From contig DASXEX010000037.1 of NCBI GenBank assembly GCA_036489905.1, positions 1 to 36,309 on the forward strand: 36,309 nucleotides of DNA, written 5' to 3'. The position numbers were made by a program, and so were the translations under genes. The notes below the pieces were generated by a model. The model saw only the letters and a program-made list of their open reading frames with translations, was not told the DNA's origin and did not search any database. Numbering within the stretch: position 1 is the first letter of the stretch; each line of letters opens with the position of its first letter. This stretch comes from JAICLK01 sp036489905 (lineage in GTDB: Bacteria; Patescibacteriota; Saccharimonadia; Saccharimonadales; UBA4665). This document shows, one piece after another, positions 1 through 7,877 of the stretch.

Positions 1-2
1 AC

Positions 3-131
3 CGGGGAGCAGAGCGGCAAGCAGCCCTGCTGTCAGTAATTGAGACAGCCAAGAAGCAGGGGCTCGATGTATTGGAGACTATACAGCAATTAGTATGTGG
101 GGAGACGGTTCAGTTGTTTGGGGCTGAGTAG
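3..131 (+). CDS. C-terminal fragment of a transposase-like protein (cut by window edge)
   Basis: An open frame enters from the left edge and stops at TAG 129-131, giving about 42 residues. The piece AALLSVIETAKKQGLDVLE resembles the C-terminal end of IS66-type transposases, where an alanine-rich stretch is followed by S-x-IETAK-x-x-GL. This is family pattern memory, not a database match. It is one of very few plus-strand reading frames in the window and lies outside the minus-strand gene block. If correct, the window begins inside an insertion sequence. Moderate to low certainty because so little is visible. Confidence 0.4.
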   Translation, partial: RGAERQAALLSVIETAKKQGLDVLETIQQLVCGETVQLFGAE

Positions 132-182
132 TAACATAATAAAGAATTCCTATTGCACCTAGTTGCTGATGAGTAGATTGGC

Positions 183-836
183 TTAAATCGCAACCCGGCG
201 GGGGCGGATGATGCGTTTGGGGCGGCCGGCTGGGACGATGAGCTTTTTGAGCCGTTGATCGACCATGTCAGCCTCTTTTTCCATGCCCGCATGCAGATAA
301 GCTTTGTGCAGCAGCGTGAGTGCCTCTTTGTTTTGCTCCAGTTCGGCGGCGATCTCTAGTTCCTGAATCATCAGCTTGGTGTTGCCGAGTTTCTCCTGAA
401 CCTTGGCGTACGCGACGTGGCGCGCGGCCAAATTGTCTTCCAGCTTGAGTGACTGCTCGAACGCGACTGCCGCTTTTTCGTAATTTTCCGTTTCATAATA
501 AATAAGCCCCAAGTTGTGCAAACTTGAGGGCGTGGATTCGATACTGCTGGCGATTTCAAAACAATCGATGGCGTCGCGGTACTCCTTTTGCTTGGCGTAC
601 AAAATGCCGAGCCGGTTATACGCGGCCGCATTTTTCTCATCAATTTTGAGAATAGTCAGCAAAGCTTTTTCGGCCCGCAAAAAACGGTTTTCGCGCATGC
701 CTTGGTGCGCGATATCCCACAATTTACCCAAACGGTCGCCGACCTTTCGCGACATGCCGGCGAATTCGTCGTCGTGGATATTCACGCTAAAGTAGGCGGC
801 TACCGCAAATGCGGCGACAATCAACAGCTCAAACAT
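183..836 (-). CDS. membrane-anchored TPR-repeat protein
   Basis: A 217-residue protein with a hydrophobic N-terminal segment (about residues 1-19, likely a signal anchor), then several tetratricopeptide-like helical pairs over about residues 50-190 with the usual pattern of Leu/Gly/Tyr-Ala spacing (for example YNRLGILYAKQKEY and LHNLGLIYYETENYEKA). It ends in a basic tail rich in Arg and Pro. TPR proteins act as scaffolds for protein-protein contacts; the partner here is unknown. The start ATG at 836 has no Shine-Dalgarno sequence, but a TGCTATAAT extended -10 lies 8 nt upstream, so the mRNA is probably leaderless. It is the last gene of the minus-strand series. Confidence 0.75.
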   Translation of the reverse strand: MFELLIVAAFAVAAYFSVNIHDDEFAGMSRKVGDRLGKLWDIAHQGMRENRFLRAEKALLTILKIDEKNAAAYNRLGILYAKQKEYRDAIDCFEIASSIESTPSSLHNLGLIYYETENYEKAAVAFEQSLKLEDNLAARHVAYAKVQEKLGNTKLMIQELEIAAELEQNKEALTLLHKAYLHAGMEKEADMVDQRLKKLIVPAGRPKRIIRPRRVAI

Positions 837-844
837 GTTTATTA

Positions 845-853
845 ATTATAGCA
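845..853 (-). promoter_or_regulatory. extended -10 promoter of the TPR gene, leaderless transcript predicted
   Basis: On the minus strand the sequence TGCTATAAT (TGn plus a perfect TATAAT) sits only 8 nt before the ATG at 836. No good -35 hexamer is found at 17 nt spacing, which is usual for extended -10 promoters. The expected transcription start falls at or next to the A of the ATG. Confidence 0.6.
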
Positions 854-864
854 GACTTAAGGCT

Positions 865-1743
865 TCAAAGCGCAAGCATGAAGTTAGTGAGCACGAGTTT
901 TGCTTGGGCGTTCGCGAGAAGCGCAGCTTCGGCCTCGTAGCTGGCGGCCAGGATGCGTTGCCAGCGCGCCAGCGGGCGATTCGTTCCGTCTTTGCTGGCG
1001 GCCTGCTCAAGCGCAATTTGCGCCATTTGTTGCATAACGGTGAGTACGCGCTGGCAGTCAGCTTTTTGTTTGGCAAGCGTATCGACGGTAGCCAGACGCT
1101 CAAACGGCGAGACTTGCAGCAATTGCCGCGCTTGCGTTGCAGCTTGCGCAAGCGGATGGTCGGCATTGGTTAGCAGCGCGTGCATCAACCCCGGCAAGCC
1201 GCCGCTCATAAGATATGCTTGCCGAATTTTAGTCCGGTCGAAATTCTGTGCGACAAGATGCGCGGTCAGCGATTTTTCTGTCGGCCGTTTTACACTAATC
1301 GTCTGCGCGCGTGAGCGAATGGTCGGCAAAAGTTCCCGGTCGTTCGTAGCCGTCAGCCCGAATAGCGTATCGCTTGGCGGCTCCTCGAGCAGCTTCAGCA
1401 CGGCGTTTTGCGCCTCGAGCGTCATGGTGTGTGCTTGCTCCAAAATAATAATTCTTCGTGGCTTTTCTGCGGGCTGGTCGGCAATTTTGAGCTTGGTGAA
1501 CTGCTGCAGAGCACGAACCATGTCGATAGAAATTGAGCCGTTTTCCGGCGCGACGAATCGTACATACGGATATTTTACGAGCGCATTTTTGCCCGCCAAC
1601 TTGAGTAATTGCAGGCAAAGTGCTTGTGCAAGTGCCGACTTGCCGACGCCTTCCGGCCCGACAATTAGCAGCGCGTGGGCGGGGCGAGCAATGAAACTCT
1701 CGAGCTGTGCCTCTGTAGCCGCCTGAAGTACAAGCCCGTTCAT
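865..1743 (-). CDS. holB: DNA polymerase III delta' subunit-like clamp-loader ATPase
   Basis: A 292-residue AAA+ protein. Walker A is GPEGVGKS (residues 29-36); a Walker B-like IIILEQAH follows at about 98-105, then LLEEPP at about 118-123 and SRA at 144-146, where the family has SRC. These are the marks of clamp-loader delta'/gamma proteins, which load the sliding clamp at the replication fork. The zinc-binding cysteines of gamma/tau are absent, and the short length favours delta' over DnaX. The start overlaps the rluD stop by 4 nt (ATGA), so the two are translationally coupled. The role is assigned from family motifs; delta' and gamma cannot be fully separated by eye. Confidence 0.85.
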   Translation of the reverse strand: MNGLVLQAATEAQLESFIARPAHALLIVGPEGVGKSALAQALCLQLLKLAGKNALVKYPYVRFVAPENGSISIDMVRALQQFTKLKIADQPAEKPRRIIILEQAHTMTLEAQNAVLKLLEEPPSDTLFGLTATNDRELLPTIRSRAQTISVKRPTEKSLTAHLVAQNFDRTKIRQAYLMSGGLPGLMHALLTNADHPLAQAATQARQLLQVSPFERLATVDTLAKQKADCQRVLTVMQQMAQIALEQAASKDGTNRPLARWQRILAASYEAEAALLANAQAKLVLTNFMLAL

Positions 1744-2603
1744 TGCTTATGCTCCATTTTCTGTTCAAAACTTTTCGGCAATGGCGCGGTGAATGTTTTG
1801 CGCTCGCGGTTTGGTAACGTAATTTCCAGGCTCAGCGCATGCAAGAACATTCGCTCGCCTGGTTCGTCACCGTATAATGTGTCGCCGACAATCGGATGAC
1901 CAAGTTGCTTCAAATGTACACGCAGCTGATGCGTTCTGCCGGTTTGCGGCTCGAGATTGAGCATGGTGTAGTGTTCATTCACCTGCGTGACTTCGTATTC
2001 AGTTACCGCGGACTTGCCATTTGCGCCGACTCGAAAGGTCGCCGGCGCTTTCGGGTTGCGCTCAATCGGCATGTCGATGACGGCGTGTGTTTCCTTCAAC
2101 TTGCCCGCCACGATCGCCACGTACGTTTTCTTGACCTTCCGCTGCGAAAATTGCTTTTGCAGCCAACTCAAAGCCTCTGGAGTTTTGGCACAAATCATCA
2201 CGCCGCTCGTCGCCCGATCCAGCCGATGCACGATGCCAGCCCGCTCGCTATCCATATTTTTAGCGCGTGAGCCAAGCCAAGTAGCCACCGTCGCCTCCGG
2301 ATTAAACGCGCCCTTGCTGTGCGACAGCACACCAACCGGTTTGTTAATCACCACGCAATCGTCATCTTCATACAATATTGGCAGATCGATATCAGGAACT
2401 TGCGCAGCTTCCGCAACGTCGTAATCTACTTTTACTTGATCGTTTGCGTTTAATTTGTGACCTGATTTCGTGACTAGTTGGCCGTTGACAGACACTTTGC
2501 CCTGCTCGATCAACTTCGCCGCAAACGCTCGGCTGAGTTGCGGTATAAGTTCGACAACTTTCTGGTCCAACCGTAGCGTGCGGCTGGTTTCTGGGCCACT
2601 CAT
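1740..2603 (-). CDS. rluD: RluD-family 23S rRNA pseudouridine synthase
   Basis: A 287-residue protein with an N-terminal S4-like RNA-binding domain (about residues 9-62) and a pseudouridine synthase domain. The family motif HRLDRATSG is at residues 126-134, with catalytic Asp129. The downstream GRTHQLRVH motif that follows the active site in this family is also present. RluA/RluC/RluD enzymes isomerise uridines in 23S rRNA or tRNA; RluD is the best guess but the exact site cannot be read from the sequence. Overlaps trpS upstream and holB downstream by 4 nt each, forming a trpS-rluD-holB unit. Confidence 0.88.
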   Translation of the reverse strand: MSGPETSRTLRLDQKVVELIPQLSRAFAAKLIEQGKVSVNGQLVTKSGHKLNANDQVKVDYDVAEAAQVPDIDLPILYEDDDCVVINKPVGVLSHSKGAFNPEATVATWLGSRAKNMDSERAGIVHRLDRATSGVMICAKTPEALSWLQKQFSQRKVKKTYVAIVAGKLKETHAVIDMPIERNPKAPATFRVGANGKSAVTEYEVTQVNEHYTMLNLEPQTGRTHQLRVHLKQLGHPIVGDTLYGDEPGERMFLHALSLEITLPNRERKTFTAPLPKSFEQKMEHKQ

Positions 2604-4144
2604 CTAACTATGCTACCGTTTGGAACGCTGTTCTCGGGTAAAAGTAAGACTGGGCCACTGCTTCCTTCGGCGGCCATAAGCATGCCATGGCTAGTAGTGC
2701 CGCTGAAGGTTTGCGCCTGGAGGTTGGCAACGATCGGCAGCTGCTTACCCACAAATGTTTCCGGCGCATAAAATTCGCGCATCCCGGTTACGACAGTGCG
2801 CGTTTCTGTGCCGAGGTCGAGTGTAAGCTCGATAAGTTTATCGCTACCTTCGATAGCTGTCGCTGCTGTCACGATTCCGACCCTTACGTCAAGCTTGGCA
2901 AAATCATCGAATGAAATAACTGATGGTTTGGATGCGCTCACCGCATGCTTGTTCTGCTTTGGTCGGCCTTGTTGCCGCAAGCCGACAGCACGCTGGACTT
3001 TATTAAGTGTGGTGTTGGCGACTTGATTCATAGCGGCTTCGGACGTTTCGAGCTTGGTCTGCAAAGCTTGTTCGTCGACTTGGGCCAACCGCGCCTGGAA
3101 GTCTGCCAGAAACGTTTTGACCTTTTCGGCAACAGTGGATTTTAGCTCACCGTAGCTGGTTTTGCCGACCCATTCACCTATAGTTTCGTCAAGCGGTTTT
3201 TGGTTGAGCAGGCTGAGAACCTGCAGCAGGTTACTAATGCCCGGCTGTTTTTCGTAATCAAGTGCGTTTGGAATTTTGGCGAGCGAATCAGTTTCGGCGC
3301 TCATGATTTTCTTGGCTGCCGCTTCCGGATCGTCACCAAGGAAAATAACTCCTTTCCCGGATTCGTCGCTCTTGCTCATTTTCTTGCCCGGATTTTGCAA
3401 GTCGCGAATTCTCAAGCCTTGATCCTTGCCAAAAAACTCATGCTGCTTCGCCACCGGCAACGGCAGTGTAAACAATCCGTCCGGAAACGCATCTGCAAAC
3501 TGCCGGTTCATCCGCTCCGCAATATCCCGTGTAAACTCCAAATGCTGCGATTGGTCATCGCCCACCGGCACATATCTCGCTCCATATAGCAAAATATCGG
3601 CGGCCATTAGGACTGGATAGTTTAACAAGCCCATAGAGCTAGATGTTTTGTTTTGCTCATTTAATATGTCGATTCTTTGATTAATTTTTGTCTCTATCTC
3701 TTCATCATCCCAGTATTGACTTCCTAGTTCATCTCTAAGCTGGTAAATTGCTTCACCTGCAATTGCCCTCGCACTTTTTTTTCCTGACTTATCTTTGTAT
3801 TGTGTCATTCTGTCCATTTCACCAAAATCAGTGAAGCAATCTAGAATCCACGTCAATTCGGAATGCGCCGGTACGTAGCTTTGGCGGTACAAAAATAAGT
3901 CCGGGTTTTGCAAGTCCAAACCGGCGGCTGCGAAAATTTTCAAATTATGCATGGTTTGTGCGTACAAACTTCGGTGGTCAATCGGCGTCGTGAAGCTGTG
4001 CAAATCCGGCACGAACAAATTTATTTGGTATTCGCCGGCGTGCTTGTTGGCCATATCGACCATCGGCAGCAGCGCCACAAAATAATTGCCAATATGCAAA
4101 TCATTATTGGCCCGCAGGCCGGTCAAAATTACTTGTTTGCTCAT
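2600..4144 (-). CDS. trpS: tryptophanyl-tRNA synthetase with insertion and fused tRNA-binding domain
   Basis: A 514-residue class I aminoacyl-tRNA synthetase charging tRNA-Trp. Signature HIGN is at 17-20 and KMSKS at 255-259; MTQYKDKS, YPVLMAADILLY and VPVGDDQSQHLE are typical of TrpRS. Two departures from the usual ~330-residue enzyme are visible. First, about 45 extra residues (roughly 121-166) lie between KDKS and GLLNYPVLMAADI, encoded in an AT-rich tract. Second, residues about 411-514 form a Trbp111/EMAP-II-type OB-fold (FAKLDVRVGIV at the start, SHGMLMAA near the end), a tRNA-binding module normally found on MetRS or PheRS beta. A promoter 8 nt upstream predicts a leaderless mRNA. First gene of trpS-rluD-holB. 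Confidence 0.93.
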   Translation of the reverse strand: MSKQVILTGLRANNDLHIGNYFVALLPMVDMANKHAGEYQINLFVPDLHSFTTPIDHRSLYAQTMHNLKIFAAAGLDLQNPDLFLYRQSYVPAHSELTWILDCFTDFGEMDRMTQYKDKSGKKSARAIAGEAIYQLRDELGSQYWDDEEIETKINQRIDILNEQNKTSSSMGLLNYPVLMAADILLYGARYVPVGDDQSQHLEFTRDIAERMNRQFADAFPDGLFTLPLPVAKQHEFFGKDQGLRIRDLQNPGKKMSKSDESGKGVIFLGDDPEAAAKKIMSAETDSLAKIPNALDYEKQPGISNLLQVLSLLNQKPLDETIGEWVGKTSYGELKSTVAEKVKTFLADFQARLAQVDEQALQTKLETSEAAMNQVANTTLNKVQRAVGLRQQGRPKQNKHAVSASKPSVISFDDFAKLDVRVGIVTAATAIEGSDKLIELTLDLGTETRTVVTGMREFYAPETFVGKQLPIVANLQAQTFSGTTSHGMLMAAEGSSGPVLLLPENSVPNGSIVR

Positions 4145-4151
4145 TGCTGAT

Positions 4152-4180
4152 AGTATACCTTATCCGAGCGCTGGCGTCAC
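4152..4180 (-). promoter_or_regulatory. trpS promoter, leaderless transcript predicted
   Basis: Minus strand: -35 GTGACG (4175-4180, four of six consensus), 17-nt spacer, -10 TATACT (4152-4157, five of six). Only 7 nt separate the -10 from the trpS ATG at 4144, so transcription should start at about the ATG. Confidence 0.6.
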
Positions 4181-4183
4181 GCA

Positions 4184-4923
4184 TCAGGCGGCGTCGTGGG
4201 CGTAACGCACGATAGTTGCGACGTGTCCAAACTTGCTAGTGGTACAAACTGCCTTTGGGTTAACTCGGCGTAATGCGTGATAAAGTTTCTTGCCAAAAGT
4301 GTAAGGGATAAAATGATCTTTTTTGGCGAGGACGATATGCACCGGATGAGTTTTCAGGATTTCGAGGTGGCTTTCGGGGCAAGGTCCGCCCATTCTTTTT
4401 GCAGGTCGGTTAATTTGTAGCCTTCGTTTTTGATGATGTTGCGTAAGCGCCTGGTGCGCCAGCCGGCCCAAAAAGCGGCAGCCAAGTCGTTGCCAGTGCA
4501 AACCATCGTGACGCTATCAAAATGTGGCAGTTTCTCAGCCGCAACGCACAGCGCGATGCCACCCAAGCTAAGACTGAGCAAGTCGATAGTTTGTATATGT
4601 TTCCGCGCGACGAGCGTGGCTATGTCCTCGGAAACCGCCAGCGCAATATATTCGAAGGAATTTTTGACTTTGATAATATCTCGCTCAAGAATAAGCGGAT
4701 TGAAATTGTAAACGAGGACGTTTGAGCCTTGGCGTACCAGGCGCCGTTCCAGTTGCGTAGTAAACCGGCTGGGCACATGCCAAGGCGGGAAAATTACGGT
4801 GAGTTTTGAAGAGTTTTTCGCTTCGGCAAACGTTGCTCTCGTTATTGCCTGGTCGCCCGAATATTTGGTGTCGAAAACAGGCTTGTGCAACTGACCCACA
4901 GCCGCGTAGATTGCGTCTAGCAT
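4184..4923 (-). pseudogene. alpha/beta hydrolase broken by a 1-nt frameshift
   Basis: Two overlapping frames together make one alpha/beta hydrolase of about 246 residues. The upstream frame (ATG at 4923) carries the nucleophile elbow SLSLGG; the downstream frame (to the stop at 4184) carries the acid loop AKKDHFIPY and the histidine motif FGHVATI. The frames meet at a run of four G on the plus strand (4376-4379). Adding one base there restores a continuous reading ADLAPESHLEIL. Thus the catalytic triad is complete only across the shift. It may be a real pseudogene or a homopolymer sequencing error. The substrate is unknown. It lies between rpsI and trpS, with no Shine-Dalgarno sequence evident before its start. 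Confidence 0.7.
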
Positions 4924-4956
4924 AAGCCCAATGATGCCACAAATAACTGTAAGTTG

Positions 4957-5364
4957 CTAGCGCTTGGTGAACTGTCGCTGTTTGCGGGCGCCGCGGAGGC
5001 CGGGTTTTTGGCGTTCTTTTTCGCGCGGGTCGCGGCTGAGCAAATCGGCGCGCTTGAGCGTGCTTTTTAGGTCTTCGTTTACGGCCACTAAAGCTTTGGC
5101 GATGCCGAGACGGATGGCTTCGACCTGTCCGTCATGGCCGCCGCCGGAAACCTTCACCGAAACGTCGAACTTCTTTTCCTGTTCGAGCACGCTGAACGGC
5201 TGCTGCAATTTGCCAAGCAGCAGTTTGCTGCCAGCGAAATAATCTTCGGCTGGCTTGCCGTTCACGACAATCTGTCCTTTGCCGCCAAACATGCGCACGC
5301 GAGCCGTGGCGCTTTTGCGCCGCCCGAGCGCGTAGAAATATTTCTGCGATTGAGTAGTCGCCAT
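4957..5364 (-). CDS. rpsI: 30S ribosomal protein S9
   Basis: A 135-residue S9: N-terminal FYALGRRKSATARVRMFGGKG, central VSGGGHDGQVEAIRLGIAKAL, and the basic C-terminal tail ending in QRQFTKR that reaches the P-site tRNA on the 30S head. Length is normal. It starts 2 nt after the rplM stop, and the pair rplM-rpsI is a conserved unit. It is the last gene of the run that begins at infA. No clear terminator follows; the next frame is the broken hydrolase. Confidence 0.97.
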   Translation of the reverse strand: MATTQSQKYFYALGRRKSATARVRMFGGKGQIVVNGKPAEDYFAGSKLLLGKLQQPFSVLEQEKKFDVSVKVSGGGHDGQVEAIRLGIAKALVAVNEDLKSTLKRADLLSRDPREKERQKPGLRGARKQRQFTKR

Positions 5365-5366
5365 AA

Positions 5367-5816
5367 TTATTTACCTTCTTTCACTGAGATTTTCTCGGGC
5401 TTTTGGGCTTCGTGCTGATGCTCGGCACCGGCGTAGATTTTCAGGCGCAGCAAACGGGCGTCGCGAAGTTTGTTGATGGGCAGCATGCCGCGGACGGCGT
5501 GGAAGAGCGCATGGGTTGGATCTTTTTCCATTTTTTCTTTCAAGGTCGCTTCTTTCAGGCCGCCCGGGAAATGACTGTGGTGGTAATACATTTTTTGGTC
5601 AAGCTTTTTGCCGGTGACTTTGGTGTTTTCCGCGTTGATAACGACGACGTAATCGCCGCAGTCGATGTGGTGTGTGAATATCGGTTTGCCTTTGCCGGTG
5701 AGCAGGGTTGCGATTTGCGTGGCAACGCGGCCGAGCGGAGCTTCGCTGGCGTCAACCACGTACCACTTGCGCGTGACGTCGGTTGGCTTGGCGCTATACG
5801 TTTTCTGTGCCATCAT
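5367..5816 (-). CDS. rplM: 50S ribosomal protein L13
   Basis: A 149-residue L13, an early-assembly 23S rRNA-binding protein. Visible family signatures are KWYVVDASEAPLGRVATQIA near the N-terminus, the stretch DYVVVINAENTKVTGKKLDQ, and HFPGGLKE with the following AVRGMLP. Its start overlaps the rplQ stop by 4 nt (ATGA), showing translational coupling within the infA to rpsI run. Confidence 0.97.
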   Translation of the reverse strand: MMAQKTYSAKPTDVTRKWYVVDASEAPLGRVATQIATLLTGKGKPIFTHHIDCGDYVVVINAENTKVTGKKLDQKMYYHHSHFPGGLKEATLKEKMEKDPTHALFHAVRGMLPINKLRDARLLRLKIYAGAEHQHEAQKPEKISVKEGK

Positions 5817-6277
5817 TTTGCCTCCTTCTTGGCGGGAGCTTTTTTGGCTGGTGTTTTGGCAACCGGCTTCTTGGTTTCGACTTTAGCTTCGGCCGGTTTT
5901 GCAACCGGGGCTTCCGCAAGGTCGTCGACGAAACTGATGCGCGCCAGCTGGGCGTTGTCGCCGCGGCGCAGGCGCGTTTTTTCGATGCGCACGTGACCGC
6001 TCGTGCGGCTTTTGAGCTTCGGTGCGATTTCATCAACCAGTTTGTGCGCACTGGCGATGGTCTGTAGCTTGCTGATAATCTGGCGACGGTTGTGCAAATC
6101 GCCTTTCTTCGCTTTGGTAATGAGCTTTTCGACGTACGGCACGACTTCCTTGGCCTTTGGCAAGGTTGTCTCGATCGACTCGTACTTGACGAGTGAATCG
6201 GCCAAGCCCTTCACGAGCGCCCGGCGTTGGTCGCGTTCGCGGTGCAGTTTTCTGCCTTGATATCCGTGACGGTGCAT
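5813..6277 (-). CDS. rplQ: 50S ribosomal protein L17 with Lys/Ala/Pro tail
   Basis: A 154-residue L17: the N-terminal MHRHGYQGRKLHRERDQRRAL and the ETTLPKAKEV segment are diagnostic. The conserved core ends near residue 120; the rest is a low-complexity tail of Lys, Ala and Pro (repeats such as KKAPAKK). Similar tails occur on S5, L22 and L23 here. They are probably disordered and rRNA-contacting, but this is inferred. It follows rpoA by 3 nt, the usual alpha-operon order. Confidence 0.97.
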   Translation of the reverse strand: MHRHGYQGRKLHRERDQRRALVKGLADSLVKYESIETTLPKAKEVVPYVEKLITKAKKGDLHNRRQIISKLQTIASAHKLVDEIAPKLKSRTSGHVRIEKTRLRRGDNAQLARISFVDDLAEAPVAKPAEAKVETKKPVAKTPAKKAPAKKEAK

Positions 6278-6280
6278 GTT

Positions 6281-7231
6281 TTAGAGCTCCAGTTCCGCCA
6301 TTTTTTCTTTAACTTCGTCCAGGGCTTTGCTGCCAAAACCCTTGAGGTCGCGCAGCTCGGCATCGCTCAAGGAAAACAAATCCTTGATGGTGTGGATGTC
6401 ATTGTTGACGAGCGCGTTCGTCGTGCGGGCGCTCAGGTTCAGGTCTTCGATAGAGGTGTTGAGTGCGGTCGGCTCGTCGCCAGACTCATTATCAAGTACT
6501 GCACCTTGTGCCGAAGTTGGCACCATCGGTTCCGGTACGGCTACGCGAGTTTTGCCCGCGAGCGCGGTGTATTGGTTGACCAAAATCGCTGCGGCTTCCT
6601 CGAAGGCGTCGCGTGGCGTTATGGAACCGTCGGTGTCGATGGTCAAGAGCAATTTGTCGAGGTTGGTCATTTGGCCGACGCGAGTGTTCTCGACTTTGTA
6701 GCGGACGCGCTGGACGGGGCTGAAGATGGCATCGAGCGCCACGTGGTCGCTGGCTTTCTTGGCTGTGGTTTCTTCGATAGTGCGGTAGCCGCGGCCGACT
6801 TCCACGACGAGATCCATGGTAAGTCTCGCTTTGTCGCCATCAATCGTGGCGATAACGTGGCTCGGGTTCACGACTTCAACGTCAGCATTCACCTGGATAT
6901 CTTTGGCGGTGACAACGCCTTTGCCTTGATTGACGATGCGCAAGGTCTGTGGTTCCTCGGAAAAAACACGGAAGCGCACGCCCTTCAAGTTGATCATAAT
7001 GTCGACGACATCTTCCTTCACGCCTTTGACGGTCGTGAACTCATGAGTCACGCCTTCGATCTTGAAACCGGTCACGGCCGCGCCCGCGATGCTCGAGAGC
7101 AACACCCGCCGCAGAGAGTTGCCAAGCGTCATGCCATACCCGCTGTGCAGCGGCTCAACCCCGAACGTCGCGCTGGTGGCGCTGTGGTCATCGACGCTAA
7201 CGAGCCCTGGTGTGTAAATCATGTTTGACAT
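6281..7231 (-). CDS. rpoA: DNA-directed RNA polymerase alpha subunit
   Basis: A 316-residue alpha subunit. The N-terminal domain that dimerises and nucleates RNAP assembly is recognisable by GYGMTLGNSLRRVLLSSI (about residues 32-49). The C-terminal DNA- and activator-contacting domain is complete (about 252-310), with IEDLNLSARTTNALV and LKGFGSKALDEVKEKM. The ATG at 7231 is preceded by GGGAGGAA at suitable distance; a second ATG three codons in is possible. It sits between rpsD and rplQ, as in the standard alpha operon. Confidence 0.97.
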   Translation of the reverse strand: MSNMIYTPGLVSVDDHSATSATFGVEPLHSGYGMTLGNSLRRVLLSSIAGAAVTGFKIEGVTHEFTTVKGVKEDVVDIMINLKGVRFRVFSEEPQTLRIVNQGKGVVTAKDIQVNADVEVVNPSHVIATIDGDKARLTMDLVVEVGRGYRTIEETTAKKASDHVALDAIFSPVQRVRYKVENTRVGQMTNLDKLLLTIDTDGSITPRDAFEEAAAILVNQYTALAGKTRVAVPEPMVPTSAQGAVLDNESGDEPTALNTSIEDLNLSARTTNALVNNDIHTIKDLFSLSDAELRDLKGFGSKALDEVKEKMAELEL

Positions 7232-7247
7232 TTTTATGGTTCCTCCC

Positions 7248-7868
7248 TTATCGCGAGTAATATTCTACAATTAATTGTTCGTTGATATCAGGTTCAGCGT
7301 CGTCGCGCAGCGGCAGGCCAACGACGGTTACGGCAAACTTTTTGCGGTCAACTTTGAGCCACGCCGGTATGGCACTTGGTGCCGGGCTGACATCGTCGAT
7401 ACCTTTGAAGTATTCGTTCTGTTTGCTGCGGTCGCGCAAGACGATTTGGTCGCCTACTTTGATTCGGATCGACGGAACATCCACACGGATGCCGTTGAGC
7501 GTAAAATGTCCATGCGTTGCCAGCTGGCGTGCAGCTCGACGCGACGGCGCAAATCCTGCGCGGTACAAAACGTTATCCAAGCGTTGTTCCAAAAATTGCA
7601 ACAGCACTTGGCCGGACTGGCCGGGTACGCGTGAGGCTTCTTTCATAAGGTTGCTGAACTGCCGCTCCAGCAAACCGTACAAACGCTTGACCTTCTGTTT
7701 TTCGCGCAGCTGCAGGCTGTACTGGCTGGCTTTGGCTGGTCGGCGCCGGCCGCCGGCTTGTTGCCCGGGCGGCGTGGTGCGCTTGACCAAAGCTTTATGG
7801 GCTTTGGGGTGCAAGGCGTAGCCTTCGCGGCGGGACATTTTTACGATTGAGTGAGTGTCTCTTGCCAT
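7248..7868 (-). CDS. rpsD: 30S ribosomal protein S4 (cysteine-free form)
   Basis: A 206-residue S4, a primary 16S rRNA binder that initiates 30S body assembly. The S4 RNA-binding fold is evident in LEQRLDNVLYRAGFAPSRRAARQ and in GHFTLNGIRVDVPS. The N-terminal segment, which in many bacteria carries a four-cysteine zinc knuckle, has no cysteine here, so this is the zinc-independent form. Gene order rpsM-rpsK-rpsD-rpoA is standard. Confidence 0.97.
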   Translation of the reverse strand: MARDTHSIVKMSRREGYALHPKAHKALVKRTTPPGQQAGGRRRPAKASQYSLQLREKQKVKRLYGLLERQFSNLMKEASRVPGQSGQVLLQFLEQRLDNVLYRAGFAPSRRAARQLATHGHFTLNGIRVDVPSIRIKVGDQIVLRDRSKQNEYFKGIDDVSPAPSAIPAWLKVDRKKFAVTVVGLPLRDDAEPDINEQLIVEYYSR

Positions 7869-7877
7869 AATAGTATC

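Noticed and set aside
953..1726. 257-codon plus-strand open frame opposite holB
   Set aside because: Cysteine- and serine-rich shadow of a gene with good motifs on the minus strand; no family resemblance.
6227..7228. 333-codon plus-strand open frame opposite rpoA
   Set aside because: It lies fully antisense to a clear rpoA, has no recognisable domain, and long antisense frames are expected from the GC-biased codon use of this region.
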